Assembly (NCBI GenBank): GCA_023014365.1
Contig: JAEBUN010000004.1
Span: forward strand, 124,001-188,000
DNA: 64,000 nt
Origin: Lepiota brunneoincarnata
Taxonomy: Eukaryota > Basidiomycota > Agaricomycetes > Agaricales > Agaricaceae
Direction: 5' to 3'
The notes under the pieces are model-generated. The model was given only the letters and a program-made list of their open reading frames with translations, ran no database searches and had not been told where the DNA came from. The first letter of the stretch is position 1. Each line of letters opens with the position of its first letter. Of this stretch, positions 54,309-63,676 are shown in pieces. The position numbers and the translations under genes are program-made.

Positions 54309-55730
54309 GAAACTGGGTACAAGTACAACTCCATCAAGTGAGAGACTTGAAAAAGAGAGAGTGAGTGAGAGAGAGTGAAACTGAGGGGAAGAAACTTCAA
54401 GCTAATTACACTGTAGCCTGTCAGAGGTCTTATGGCAGTGGAGACATCCTCATTGTTGGGAGCTGAGGTATCTAAGTACAAATGTGCTACTTAAATACCT
54501 AAATGAAAATATGATGCAGGGACGGATTCTGCACATAGGTGAGTTTCCTCCCTCACAAAAGACCATGCCATACTGTTACTTACCTAGAGAAGGGGGGATG
54601 AAAGAGGTACTTGCTCTTGAAAGGGAATCTGGAGAAGTGTAATGAAGCAATCAAAGGTGGAATGAAAACAGGAGCATACCATCTAAAATGCTAGTGTTAG
54701 CTGGAATGGGGGTTGAGTTACATCAAGGGCAACAACAAAAAAAAAAGAAACCAACACTCATGTCTCCATTGACAAGGAAGTATCACTGAGAAAAAGAAAA
54801 GAAAAAAAAGGCAGACCAATAAGATGCACCCATGTAGTATATAAAGCTGTAGGGCAGTTAGACTCACAAACTTGGGGCTTGCCTCCAAGAGGGAGAGCAA
54901 AAGTCAACACCATGATGATACTGCCACCTGCTCCATGCACTGGATGAGTGCATGTACTGCCCACCTGCATCCTTTCCTGACCTATCCAATGTGTTGCACT
55001 CCTTCAATTTTGGGATATGGGTGGAACATGGGACATATGCCATGCCTCTCAACTAGGGTGAGATAGTGTCAGCTGAGAGGAGGTAGGGAAAGAGGATTGG
55101 ATTGGCTGCCACAGCAGTGGAAGGTATGTAAGACATTGGGGGGTTTTCTGTGTATTGCCTTGCAAATTGGTTGATGTCAAGAATCAAGGGAGGGGTTGGT
55201 CAAAGAGGACAGAAGGATTGCACAAGTCAATTGTGTGCAGGGTGACAATTGCAGTCTGAGTCAACCAGTGTGGACCACCTGTAGAGCATTGTAGGAGGTG
55301 AGGGGAGAGGGTTCCATCAAGGAGAGAGGAGTAGGTTGAGAGGGAATTTTAAAAGCCAATGGTAATTAGCTTGTACAATCACCCATCTAAGTTCATTGTC
55401 CAATAAGATTATGTAATGTTTCCCATCATTCTCGTCACACTTTATTGAGTGCTGCTTTGAGCCTTTGACCCCATGGGCCATGTGACCATTGAAATGGAAC
55501 CCACCTCTCCCATCTGCTTTGCACCCATCCTTGCCTCATCATCATGCCCACATATCATCATATGAAGAAATTGAATCAATCTCCTGACAATTCCGGGGGT
55601 CAGTCACCCACTGAAGCATCTGTATCAATCACAATCAGCCAAACCAACTTGTATCACATGTCCACATGGTTTTAACCACTAGATGACTCCCCCAGAACAC
55701 AAAATCTGCCCTCTCAATCCAAAGAAAAGG
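54309..55730. other. No gene recognised
   Basis: Short ORFs only, with A-rich stretches at 54735-54748 and 54790-54810. CpG-poor like the rest of 45.4-55.8 kb. Probably old repeat debris. Confidence 0.35.
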
Positions 55731-55800
55731 TCAAGTGTCAATATTGCCCCAACTGGTACACTATCCATGGCATCAAGAGCCATGAGCATGCATGCCCTAA
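55731..55800 (+). pseudogene. C2HC/C2H2-type zinc-finger fragment hit by the intact Gypsy
   Basis: Encodes VKCQYCPNWYTIHGIKSHEH then ACPN: C-x2-C-x11-H-x3-C. Such fingers stand at the N-terminus of Plavaka transposases. The Gypsy inserted at CCTAA directly after it. The continuation after 63671 reads GQVNATQAYYVQKARKKAIE. A Plavaka origin is a guess from the finger alone. Confidence 0.4.
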
Positions 55801-56463
55801 TGTCATATCCACACCAAACCTAGAGCTTAACCATTAGGCTTCGGCTTCTCGACTCCACGTGTGCTCCACACGACAACCCTATGCCCTCCGACTCGGCCCC
55901 GACTGGCTCCGACCGCAACCCTTCGCCCCGATCACGCGACCTACCTCTACACGTGCCACGACCACCTGACCCTCGTTGCTCCCATTGTCCAGTTCTCCAT
56001 TCTCCGTCCGTAATCAGAATACGTTACCAGTCTCCATACCCGTACCGGTCTCCATTCCATTCGAAATTATTCGTAATCCGCTTGTAACCATATGGGTCTC
56101 TGCTTCGCTCCGCACGTAGTCAGTACGAGTCATCATTCGTCGAGCTAGTAGTATATATACCGTAGGCACTTGGCTTGTACTCCTCAGTCTGATAATCGAA
56201 TCGAGCAGCGGACCAGCTCCCTGTTCCATATCCTCTCCTCTCTTCTGCCTCGCTCCGCTTCGGCTCCGACTTCCTGAAATACGGACTAGGACAGTAGGAG
56301 GGCACAGCACATAAGCTGAGGCCGCAAGTCCAACCCCCCGCCCGACGTACTCCGCCTCGGTCCCGAAGTCTACGTACTGACTTTGCCCTGTCCCCCGGTT
56401 ACCTTATACCAAGGATACCACCCCGACCCTCCGCTTCGGTCCCGACCCGCACCGGCTCTAACA
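55801..56463 (+). repeat. 5' LTR
   Basis: TGTCATATCC...GGCTCTAACA, 663 bp, about 54 CpGs. TATATATA at 56152-56159 is the promoter candidate. Two solo copies of this LTR are in the window at 23310-23971 and 44677-45327. Confidence 0.97.
56152..56196 (+). promoter_or_regulatory. LTR TATA box, predicted start site and self-primer sequence
   Basis: TATATATA at 56152-56159. AGTCTGATAAT at 56186-56196, 34 nt from the TATA start, is exactly complementary to 56466-56476 just past the LTR. In Tf1-type elements the first 11 nt of the mRNA prime reverse transcription, so 56186 is the predicted transcript start. Confidence 0.7.
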
Positions 56464-56476
56464 GTATTATCAGACT
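56464..56476 (+). other. Self-priming primer-binding site
   Basis: GTATTATCAGACT directly follows the 5' LTR. Bases 56466-56476 (ATTATCAGACT) pair perfectly with AGTCTGATAAT at 56186-56196. No usual tRNA-type TGG-starting site is present. Confidence 0.7.
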
Positions 56477-56516
56477 CACACTCCTCCTGTCCACCACACT
56501 CTGAATTTTTCTAACC

Positions 56517-57923
56517 ATGGTCTCTCGAACAGTTACCCGTACTCGCACTCTGGTAACTCCAGCCGCTCGCCGTAGCAAACGCATCACTCGACAACCTCCT
56601 TCCGAGGAACTGCAACCCGACTCCCCGAGGGCTTCTCGCTCTCACCAACAATCGATCGCACCCTCGACCCCAGACCGGTTCTCTGAAGATATACAACCTT
56701 CAGTATTCCGGACTCCCGACGGCCCCGACGACGGCCCCGACCCCAATCCTGATCCCAGCGACCCTGGTGATCCCGACGACTACCCTGACAATGGGGACGG
56801 GCCCCCGGGCGACGACGAACCATCAGACAACGGCGACAACAACAACAACATCCCACCTGGCAACACCCGAGACGACCATGATAGACTCATACTCCGAGTT
56901 TTCCAACGCATAGCCGACCAAATGGACGGCCGTGGGAACTCTCAAGCCCCACAGCCTCCTCGAACTCCCCGTACCAAAGCTCGCGAACCTGACATCTTTA
57001 CAGGTTCCGACCCCGCCAAACTCAAACCCTTCCTCTTCCAATGCCGACTCTATTTCCGTACCAACCCAGCCCAGTTTGCTATCCCCGCCACCAAGGTCAA
57101 CTTCGCGTTGACATACCTCACAGGCGTGGCACAGCAACACTTCGAAATCGGCCTCGACGAGGCCGACAACCACGGAATAATGCACAACTGGATCGAGGAC
57201 TGGGACCAGTTCACCCTGGAACTGCAGACCAATTTCGGTCCCGCGGATCCGACCGGAGAAGCTGCTGAGCAGCTCGACTCCCTCCGAATGCGCTACGACG
57301 AGAAGATCGCCGTCTACAACGTCGACTTTCTTCGCCTAGCTGGCCAACTCCGCTGGGGTGACGAAGTATTCTGTCACCGCTACTACAAAGGCCTCCCCAA
57401 CCGCATCCAGGACATTCTGTCCAATCGGCCCGACGGCAAGCCCGACACCTTCATCGAAATGCGAGCAGCAGCGATGAAGATCGACGCTCGCTACTGGGAA
57501 CGCCAACGCGAGAAGGCCCGCGCCAAAGCCGCTTCGGACCCGACCGCCTCTAGGAAACCTGGAGGCAACCCATCCCCTTCCACCGCGACAAACCATCAAC
57601 CTGCCGCCAAGCCTGCCAACAGTAACAACAAAGGCAGCACCCCCAGTAATAACATCTTCAAGGGCAATCCGCCCAACCCGTCCGCCGGTCAGAAATCGGC
57701 CCCGCCAAAGTCCGACCTTACTAGTAAACTTGGTAAGGACGGTAAATTAACCCCCGAGGAACGTCAACGACGTTTCGACAATAACCTCTGCCTTGTCTGC
57801 GCAGATCCCAATCACAGGGCTGCCAACTGCGACAAGAAGAAATTCCCTGACGCCAAGGCTAAAGGCCGACAGGCTCAGATTTCCGAGACAGACGCGCCGG
57901 CTCTCCCGAGCTCGGAAAAATAG
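56517..57923 (+). CDS. gag: Gypsy Gag (468 aa)
   Basis: Capsid/nucleocapsid precursor. ATG in strong context (ACCATGG). Basic N-terminus, then a Pro/Asp/Gly/Asn-rich acidic linker (about residues 55-118), a retrotransposon Gag/capsid domain (about 155-310; LKPFLFQCRLYFRTNPAQFA, FTLELQTNFGPADPTGEAAE, RYYKGLPNRIQDIL), a low-complexity Ala/Asn/Pro/Lys region, and one zinc knuckle LCLVCADPNHRAANC (C-x2-C-x4-H-x4-C, about 422-436) for RNA packaging. It ends at TAG 57921-57923, directly after five A's. The pol frame (-1) is open across this overlap. No lesion. Confidence 0.95.
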   Translation: MVSRTVTRTRTLVTPAARRSKRITRQPPSEELQPDSPRASRSHQQSIAPSTPDRFSEDIQPSVFRTPDGPDDGPDPNPDPSDPGDPDDYPDNGDGPPGDDEPSDNGDNNNNIPPGNTRDDHDRLILRVFQRIADQMDGRGNSQAPQPPRTPRTKAREPDIFTGSDPAKLKPFLFQCRLYFRTNPAQFAIPATKVNFALTYLTGVAQQHFEIGLDEADNHGIMHNWIEDWDQFTLELQTNFGPADPTGEAAEQLDSLRMRYDEKIAVYNVDFLRLAGQLRWGDEVFCHRYYKGLPNRIQDILSNRPDGKPDTFIEMRAAAMKIDARYWERQREKARAKAASDPTASRKPGGNPSPSTATNHQPAAKPANSNNKGSTPSNNIFKGNPPNPSAGQKSAPPKSDLTSKLGKDGKLTPEERQRRFDNNLCLVCADPNHRAANCDKKKFPDAKAKGRQAQISETDAPALPSSEK

Positions 57924-58060
57924 TCGGCGGTCCTCAGGCCTCTGCACAGACTGAGGATCGCATTGAACTCTGCTGTGCTCCAGAGAGTTTCCGTCTCAAT
58001 GCGTCCGCTCTTTCCGATCCAAACTCTCTTCATATTACATTAACTTCTCCTTTAGTTACT

Positions 58061-61000
58061 TTGTTACCCTCTGTTTCCGCTCCTGTACTCTCCGCTTCGG
58101 ACCCGCTTTCTACAACGGACAATGTAGTTAGTTCTGACTTTTCTTCTTCTTTTTCTCCTTTCAAAGCTCTTGTTGATAGTGGTTCTACTCACTGTTTTGT
58201 GGACTCTTCTTTCGTTCGTTCTCATAGTATTCCAACCTCGTCCATCCCGGCTATTGAACTTCGGTTATTTGATGGGACCTCAAACGCCTACATTACGGAA
58301 CTTGCACAACTGCCTGTATCCTTCCCCTCCGGTGAATCTATCATTTTGGACACTTATGTCACCCAGCTCGACTCTTCCTGTTCTGTGGTCTTAGGACACA
58401 ACTGGCTCACCCGCTACAATCCGTTGATTGACTGGGCTTTGGGCAGTATTACTTTCCGGCCATCCCTACTCGAGAATCCTGCTTCCGTCTCTACCTGCGT
58501 CGCACCCGCATCGGCTCCGCCTATGGCCGCCCCTGACTCTCCTGACCTAGGTTCACCACCCCTGTCCGGGACCTCGTCCCAATCTGTCCCCCTTGCGAAA
58601 CCGCACATCTCCTTGATAAACGCTCCTGCCTTTATCCGCGCTGCCAAGCTCCCTGGCTCCCAACAATTCCGAATCAATCTTTCCGCCACCTCCGCATCGG
58701 CCGCGTCCTCTTCTGTCTCCGAGGAACCGCCTGACCTCTCGTCTATCCCCGAGGAATACCACGAGTTCGCTGACGTTTTCAGTAAATCGCGTGCTGACAC
58801 ACTTGCTCCACACCGCCCTTACGACCTCCAGATTAACCTAGAGGATGGCGGTCAGCCTCCGGTCGGTACCATTTACTCCCTTTCACAATCGGAGCTTGGA
58901 GCTCTACGTGATTTTATTGACGAACATTTATCTATTGGTTTCATCCGCCCCTCCACTTCCCCTCATGGAGCCCCGGTCCTCTTCGTCAAGAAAAAGGACG
59001 GCTCCCTCCGCTTATGCGTTGATTTTAGAGGTCTCAACCGTATCACCAAGAAGGACCGCTATCCCCTTCCGCTCATCTCCGACCTCTTAGACTCCCCTCG
59101 CAAAGCTCGCGTATATACCAAGATCGACCTCCGCCATGCCTACCATCTTGTCCGCGTTGCTGACGGCGACGAATGGAAGACCGCCTTTCGGACCCGCTAC
59201 GGCTCCTTCGAATGGATGGTTATGCCTTTCAGCCTCACCAATGCCCCCGCCACCTTCCAGCGGTTCATGAACGATATATTCAAGGACATGCTCGACGTCT
59301 GCGTTACTATCTACCTTGACGACATTCTGATATACTCCGACAACCATAGTATCCATCGTGACCAAGTCAAGGAGGTCCTCAAGCGGCTCCGCCAACACGG
59401 TCTATACGCCCACCCTGACAAATGCCAGTTCCACTCTGACACAGTGGAATATCTCGGCTACATTCTCTCCCCCGACGGCCTCCGAATGGACCAGTCTAAA
59501 GTCAAGACCATCCAGGAGTGGCCTGAGCCTAAGAAAGTCAAGGACATCCAGTCCTTCTTAGGCTTCGCCAATTTCTACCGTCGCTTCATTCACGGATACT
59601 CCGACATCGTCGTTCCGCTCACTCGCCTCACCCGCAAAGACGTGAAGTGGAATTTTACTGATGATTGTCGCGAGGCCTTTAACTCCCTGAAGGAAGCATT
59701 TATCTCCGCCCCCGTCCTCACTCCTTGGGTCCCCGACGCTCAGATCATTGTCGAGACCGACGCCTCCGACTATGCCCTTGCGGCAATCCTCTCTATCGTC
59801 ACCGACGATGGGGAGGTCCATCCCGTTGCATTCCATTCCCGCACCTTTAACACGGCCGAACTCAACTATGACACTCACGACAAGGAACTCCTGGCGATAT
59901 TCGAAGCCTTTCGCATCTGGCGGCACTATCTCGAAGGTGCCCCCCTTGCTATTGATGTGGTCACTGACCACAAGAACCTCGAATACTTCTGCACCACCAA
60001 GATCCTGACTCGCCGCCAAGCTCGTTGGTCCGAGTTCCTATCCCAATTCCACCTCGTCATCCGTTTCCGACCCGGCCGCCTCGGCACCAAGCCTGACGCC
60101 CTAACTAGACGATGGGACGTCTACCCTAAAGGGGGGAATAGCGACTATGCATCAGTCAACCCGCACAACTTCCGGCCTGTGTTCACTCATGAACAACTCG
60201 CGGCCTCCGTCCGTGCCACCACTCTTTACGCCCCTTCCCTTCGCGCAGCTGTAGTCATGGATCTCGACCAGCTACACCGCGATATCCTCGCCGCCCTACC
60301 AGCGGATCCGACTGCTTCCGCCAACCTTGCTAGCCCAGAAGGCCGTTGGTCAGTTAATGATAAAGGTTTCCTTCTACTAGACGACAGAATCTACGTCCCT
60401 GACGCCGACAATCTCCGACTTCGGGTCCTCCAGTACAAGCATGATCATGTCCTAGCCGGACACTTCGGTCAGAACAAAACGCTAGAACTCATCCGGCGCG
60501 AATACACCTGGCCTAGTATCCACACCTTCGTCAAGGATTTCTGTAAGTCTTGTGTCACCTGTATGAGGTCTAAACCCCAGCGCCACCGTCCCTACGGTCT
60601 CCTTAAGCAACTCCCCATCCCCGAACGCCCTTGGAATTCAATCTCCATGGACTTCATCGAAAAACTTCCCGCCTCCTCCGGCTATGACGCCATCCTGGTA
60701 ATCGTTGACAGACTCACCAAGCAATCCCTCTTCATCCCGACTTATGATACCGTCACCTCCTCCGACCTCGCCCGCCTATTCGTCCTCCACGTCTTCTCCA
60801 AGCACGGCGTACCCGAACATGTTACCTCCGACCGCGGCTCCGAATTCGTCTCCCACTTCTTCCGCTCATTAGGACAAGCCCTTGACATGAAGCTACATTT
60901 CACCTCGGGCTACCATCCAGAAGGCGACGGACAAACGGAACGCACCAACCAGACCCTCGAACAATACCTTCGGGTCTATTGTAACTACCAACAGGACAAT

Positions 61001-61726
61001 TGGTCCGAATTACTACCCCTAGCTGAGTTTGCTTACAACAACGCTCCTAGTGCCACCACCGGTATCTCCCCATTCTTCGCTAATAAAGGATACCATCCGA
61101 ACATCACAGTTCATCCTGAACGCGATCTTGCCTCCGCCCGGGCCCGCCATTTTGCTGTTGATCTCGACGACCTACATACCACCCTGAAGTCCAAAATAGC
61201 GCTAGCCCAGCAACGTTATCAGACCTCCGCCGACGCCCGCCGACTCCCCGCCCCGGACTTCAAGGTTGGACAAAAGGTATTCGTGAAAGCCCAATTCTTC
61301 CGCACCACCCGTCCCTCCAAAAAACTCTCCGAAAAGTACCTTGGGCCTTATGAGATCATTGCACAAGCAGGTACTCACTCCCTTACACTCCGACTTCCCG
61401 ATTCCATGCGTGGAGTACACCCAGTCTTCCATGTTTCCATGCTCGAACCAGCCACACCTAACACCATACCCGCCCGATCGGATCCGCCGCCCGCGCCGGT
61501 TTCCATTGACGGTGAACCAGAATACGAGATTGCCCGCATCGTCGACTCTAAGATCGATCGGCGCCGCGCGTGCAAGCTCCTCTATAAAGTCATCTGGTTA
61601 GGTTACGAAGACACTGAAGAAGAGTCCTCATGGTTGCCAGCCACCGAGCTTGAACATGCTATAGATCTCGTAGAGGCTTTTCATTCCTCTTACCCTGCAA
61701 AGCCTGGTCCTCTTCACTCACTTTGA
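58061..61726 (+). CDS. pol: Gypsy Pol with chromodomain (1221 aa from first ATG)
   Basis: Order: aspartic protease (KALVDSGSTHCFVDSSF, residues 35-51), RT (FVKKKDGSLRLCVDFRGLNR about 309; YLDD at 418-421), RNase H (VETDASDYALAAI), integrase zinc-binding H2C2 (HDHVLAGHF...CKSCVTC, about 795-830), integrase core (SMDFIEK, TSDRGSEF, YHPEGDGQTERTNQ), and a C-terminal chromodomain (PEYEIARIVDSKIDRRRACK, VIWLGYEDTEEESSWLPATE, about 1152-1195). Catalytic residues are all present. The frame is also open upstream of the ATG back into gag (-1 relative to gag), so translation is probably by gag-pol frameshifting rather than initiation at 58061. The chromodomain class usually directs integration into heterochromatin, which suits this window. 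Confidence 0.96.
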   Translation: MLPSVSAPVLSASDPLSTTDNVVSSDFSSSFSPFKALVDSGSTHCFVDSSFVRSHSIPTSSIPAIELRLFDGTSNAYITELAQLPVSFPSGESIILDTYVTQLDSSCSVVLGHNWLTRYNPLIDWALGSITFRPSLLENPASVSTCVAPASAPPMAAPDSPDLGSPPLSGTSSQSVPLAKPHISLINAPAFIRAAKLPGSQQFRINLSATSASAASSSVSEEPPDLSSIPEEYHEFADVFSKSRADTLAPHRPYDLQINLEDGGQPPVGTIYSLSQSELGALRDFIDEHLSIGFIRPSTSPHGAPVLFVKKKDGSLRLCVDFRGLNRITKKDRYPLPLISDLLDSPRKARVYTKIDLRHAYHLVRVADGDEWKTAFRTRYGSFEWMVMPFSLTNAPATFQRFMNDIFKDMLDVCVTIYLDDILIYSDNHSIHRDQVKEVLKRLRQHGLYAHPDKCQFHSDTVEYLGYILSPDGLRMDQSKVKTIQEWPEPKKVKDIQSFLGFANFYRRFIHGYSDIVVPLTRLTRKDVKWNFTDDCREAFNSLKEAFISAPVLTPWVPDAQIIVETDASDYALAAILSIVTDDGEVHPVAFHSRTFNTAELNYDTHDKELLAIFEAFRIWRHYLEGAPLAIDVVTDHKNLEYFCTTKILTRRQARWSEFLSQFHLVIRFRPGRLGTKPDALTRRWDVYPKGGNSDYASVNPHNFRPVFTHEQLAASVRATTLYAPSLRAAVVMDLDQLHRDILAALPADPTASANLASPEGRWSVNDKGFLLLDDRIYVPDADNLRLRVLQYKHDHVLAGHFGQNKTLELIRREYTWPSIHTFVKDFCKSCVTCMRSKPQRHRPYGLLKQLPIPERPWNSISMDFIEKLPASSGYDAILVIVDRLTKQSLFIPTYDTVTSSDLARLFVLHVFSKHGVPEHVTSDRGSEFVSHFFRSLGQALDMKLHFTSGYHPEGDGQTERTNQTLEQYLRVYCNYQQDNWSELLPLAEFAYNNAPSATTGISPFFANKGYHPNITVHPERDLASARARHFAVDLDDLHTTLKSKIALAQQRYQTSADARRLPAPDFKVGQKVFVKAQFFRTTRPSKKLSEKYLGPYEIIAQAGTHSLTLRLPDSMRGVHPVFHVSMLEPATPNTIPARSDPPPAPVSIDGEPEYEIARIVDSKIDRRRACKLLYKVIWLGYEDTEEESSWLPATELEHAIDLVEAFHSSYPAKPGPLHSL

Positions 61727-61796
61727 GTTACTGACCACACATCGCACCAAGAAACAACCATGCATTAAACAAACCAAAAAAAACAACCCCGTACAA

Positions 61797-62871
61797 CTAC
61801 CTATCGGTGTCATCTCCAGAGAGCCTGGGCGACCCATTCACTTCTTCCATCAAATCCTGCACCTCCTCCTCCGAAGCGGGCCCGACACTCCCCTCCGAAC
61901 CCTCCGTCTCCGAAAAATTTCCACTCGACCAATTTCCGTCCACCTGAGCCTCCCAACGCCGTAGTTGCTCGTAGCGGCCAGCAAGCGACCCCATCTTGTT
62001 GACCTTTTCCCCCAACCGAGCGATGGACCGCTCAATTCGCACCTCCAGGGTGTAGATTTTCTTGACGGTCTCCTGGTGCCTTTCTTCGATGAGCCGTTTC
62101 AACTCTACAAGGTCCATCAATTGGCATCCATCATAATACAGGATTCCTTACTCACCTTCGAATTGCTGGCCCGACAAACCACCGGCCCCGCTCGGCTCCG
62201 TCTCCTCTTGACCCCCGCACCGTTTTTTTCATTTTGCTGCACCGACGGCAACTCCTGGTGTTACTAAGAAACTATCAGTATGTAGTCCGGAAATCCTCCA
62301 AAATGACTTACCCGCCGGCCACCTCACATGGGGCCCTGTCTCGCTGGCACCTCCAGCAGGGATTCTCGCCCCCGAATACGTGCGCATGGCCCCGTCGCGG
62401 GGCCGCCCTCGCCTTTGCCTTCCCCTTACCCTTACCCCCTGAATCCCCGGAGTCCTCCTCCCCCTCTTCCTCCTCGTCCCTCGCCTCATCCCTATCCGTA
62501 TATTCGGAATCCGACTCCTCCGTATCTACTTGCATCGGGTCTTCCGACAGACGGCTCGACGAGGCCCCTGTGGTCGTCGCAACGAGTCGGGCCCGAATTG
62601 CCCGACGCTCTGCCTCGGCGGTTTCCTCTTGCTGCCTCCTGATCTCCTCCGCATATCGCTCTTCCGCTTGTCGCTGGCGCAGCTCTATGAGCCGCCGTCG
62701 CTCCTCCTCTTGGCGCTCTATTGCCAGCCGCCGCTCCTCCTCCTCTCGCCGTTCCTCTTCTTCTAGCCTCTCGATTTCAAGCCGCTCTCGTTCCTCTCGC
62801 TCCGCCTTCTCTCTCAGTAATCGCGCCTTGCGCTCCGTAGCGGTCGGTTGACGGGATGGTTGTCTGCTCAT
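61797..62871 (-). CDS. Antisense intron-containing gene with double CxxC cluster and coiled coil
   Basis: Start at 62871. Exon 1 (62871-62312) has a Glu/Arg coiled coil (LREKAEREERERLEIERLEE), an acidic stretch (ESDSEYTDRDEARDEEEEGE), KGKGKAKARA, then NPCWRCQRDRAPCEVAGG. Intron 1 starts GTAAGT at 62311; acceptors ACCAG at 62255 (57 bp) or TTAG (48 bp) both keep frame and give SCRRCSKMKKTV, completing C-x2-C-x6-C...C-x2-C as in Zn(II)2Cys6 proteins, although the sixth Cys reads V. A second intron probably begins GTGAGT at 62155. The minus ORF 62120-61797 (DLVELKRLIEERHQETVKKI, second coiled coil, acidic end) is the likely last exon, but the phase at this junction did not resolve. It lies 70 bp from pol, tail to tail. 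A DNA-binding or regulatory role is only inference. Confidence 0.65.
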
Positions 62872-62995
62872 GGGGGTAGGAGGTTAAGTTGTGTCCTCTC
62901 AAATTCGAATCAGTTCACCTTTTTTTTTTTATACCCTCGTGGAATTTTCCGGTGGGCCCCGGTCTAGACCGCCTTGGGCCTCGAGGCTCGGCCCT

Positions 62996-63005
62996 AAAGG
63001 GGGGG
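62996..63005 (+). other. Polypurine tract of the intact Gypsy
   Basis: AAAGGGGGGG, three bases (CAC) before the 3' LTR at 63009; expected plus-strand primer site. Confidence 0.8.
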
Positions 63006-63008
63006 CAC

Positions 63009-63671
63009 TGTCATATCCACACCAAACCTAGAGCTTAACCATTAGGCTTCGGCTTCTCGACTCCACGTGTGCTCCACACGACAACCCTATGCCCTCCGAC
63101 TCGGCCCCGACTGGCTCCGACCGCAACCCTTCGCCCCGATCACGCGACCTACCTCTACACGTGCCACGACCACCTGACCCTCGTTGCTCCCATTGTCCAG
63201 TTCTCCATTCTCCGTCCGTAATCAGAATACGTTACCAGTCTCCATACCCGTACCGGTCTCCATTCCATTCGAAATTATTCGTAATCCGCTTGTAACCATA
63301 TGGGTCTCCGCTTCGCTCCGCACGTAGTCAGTACGAGTCATCATTCGTCGAGCTAGTAGTATATATACCGTAGGCACTTGGCTTGTACTCCTCAGTCTGA
63401 TAATCGAATCGAGCAGCGGACCAGCTCCCTGTTCCATATCCTCTCCTCTCTTCTGCCTCGCTCCGCTTCGGCTCCGACTTCCTGAAATACGGACTAGGAC
63501 AGTAGGAGGGCACAGCACATAAGCTGAGGCCGCAAGTCCAACCCCCCGCCCGACGTACTCCGCCTCGGTCCCGAAGTCTACGTACTGACTTTGCCCTGTC
63601 CCCCGGTTACCTTATACCAAGGATACCACCCCGACCCTCCGCTTCGGTCCCGACCCGCACCGGCTCTAACA
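63009..63671 (+). repeat. 3' LTR
   Basis: Matches the 5' LTR over 663 bp with one difference seen (63309 C, T in the 5' LTR). Ends ...CTCTAACA followed by the CCTAA duplication. Confidence 0.97.
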
Positions 63672-63676
63672 CCTAA

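Larger units (their letters stand above)
55801..63671 (+). mobile_element. Intact Ty3/Gypsy chromovirus (7871 bp)
   Basis: 663-bp LTRs at 55801-56463 and 63009-63671, target duplication CCTAA (55796-55800 and 63672-63676), gag, pol with C-terminal chromodomain, an antisense gene, and a purine tract. I see one difference between the LTRs (T at 56101, C at 63309, in a CpG), so insertion was recent. Both large ORFs are free of stops. The interior is CpG-rich, unlike most neighbouring repeats. By its intact ORFs, matching LTRs and self-priming motif it may be able to transpose. Confidence 0.97.

Noticed and set aside
62234..62851. Plus-strand Ser/Arg-rich 205-aa ORF
   Set aside because: Shadow of the Glu/Arg coiled coil on the minus strand; no homology features of its own.
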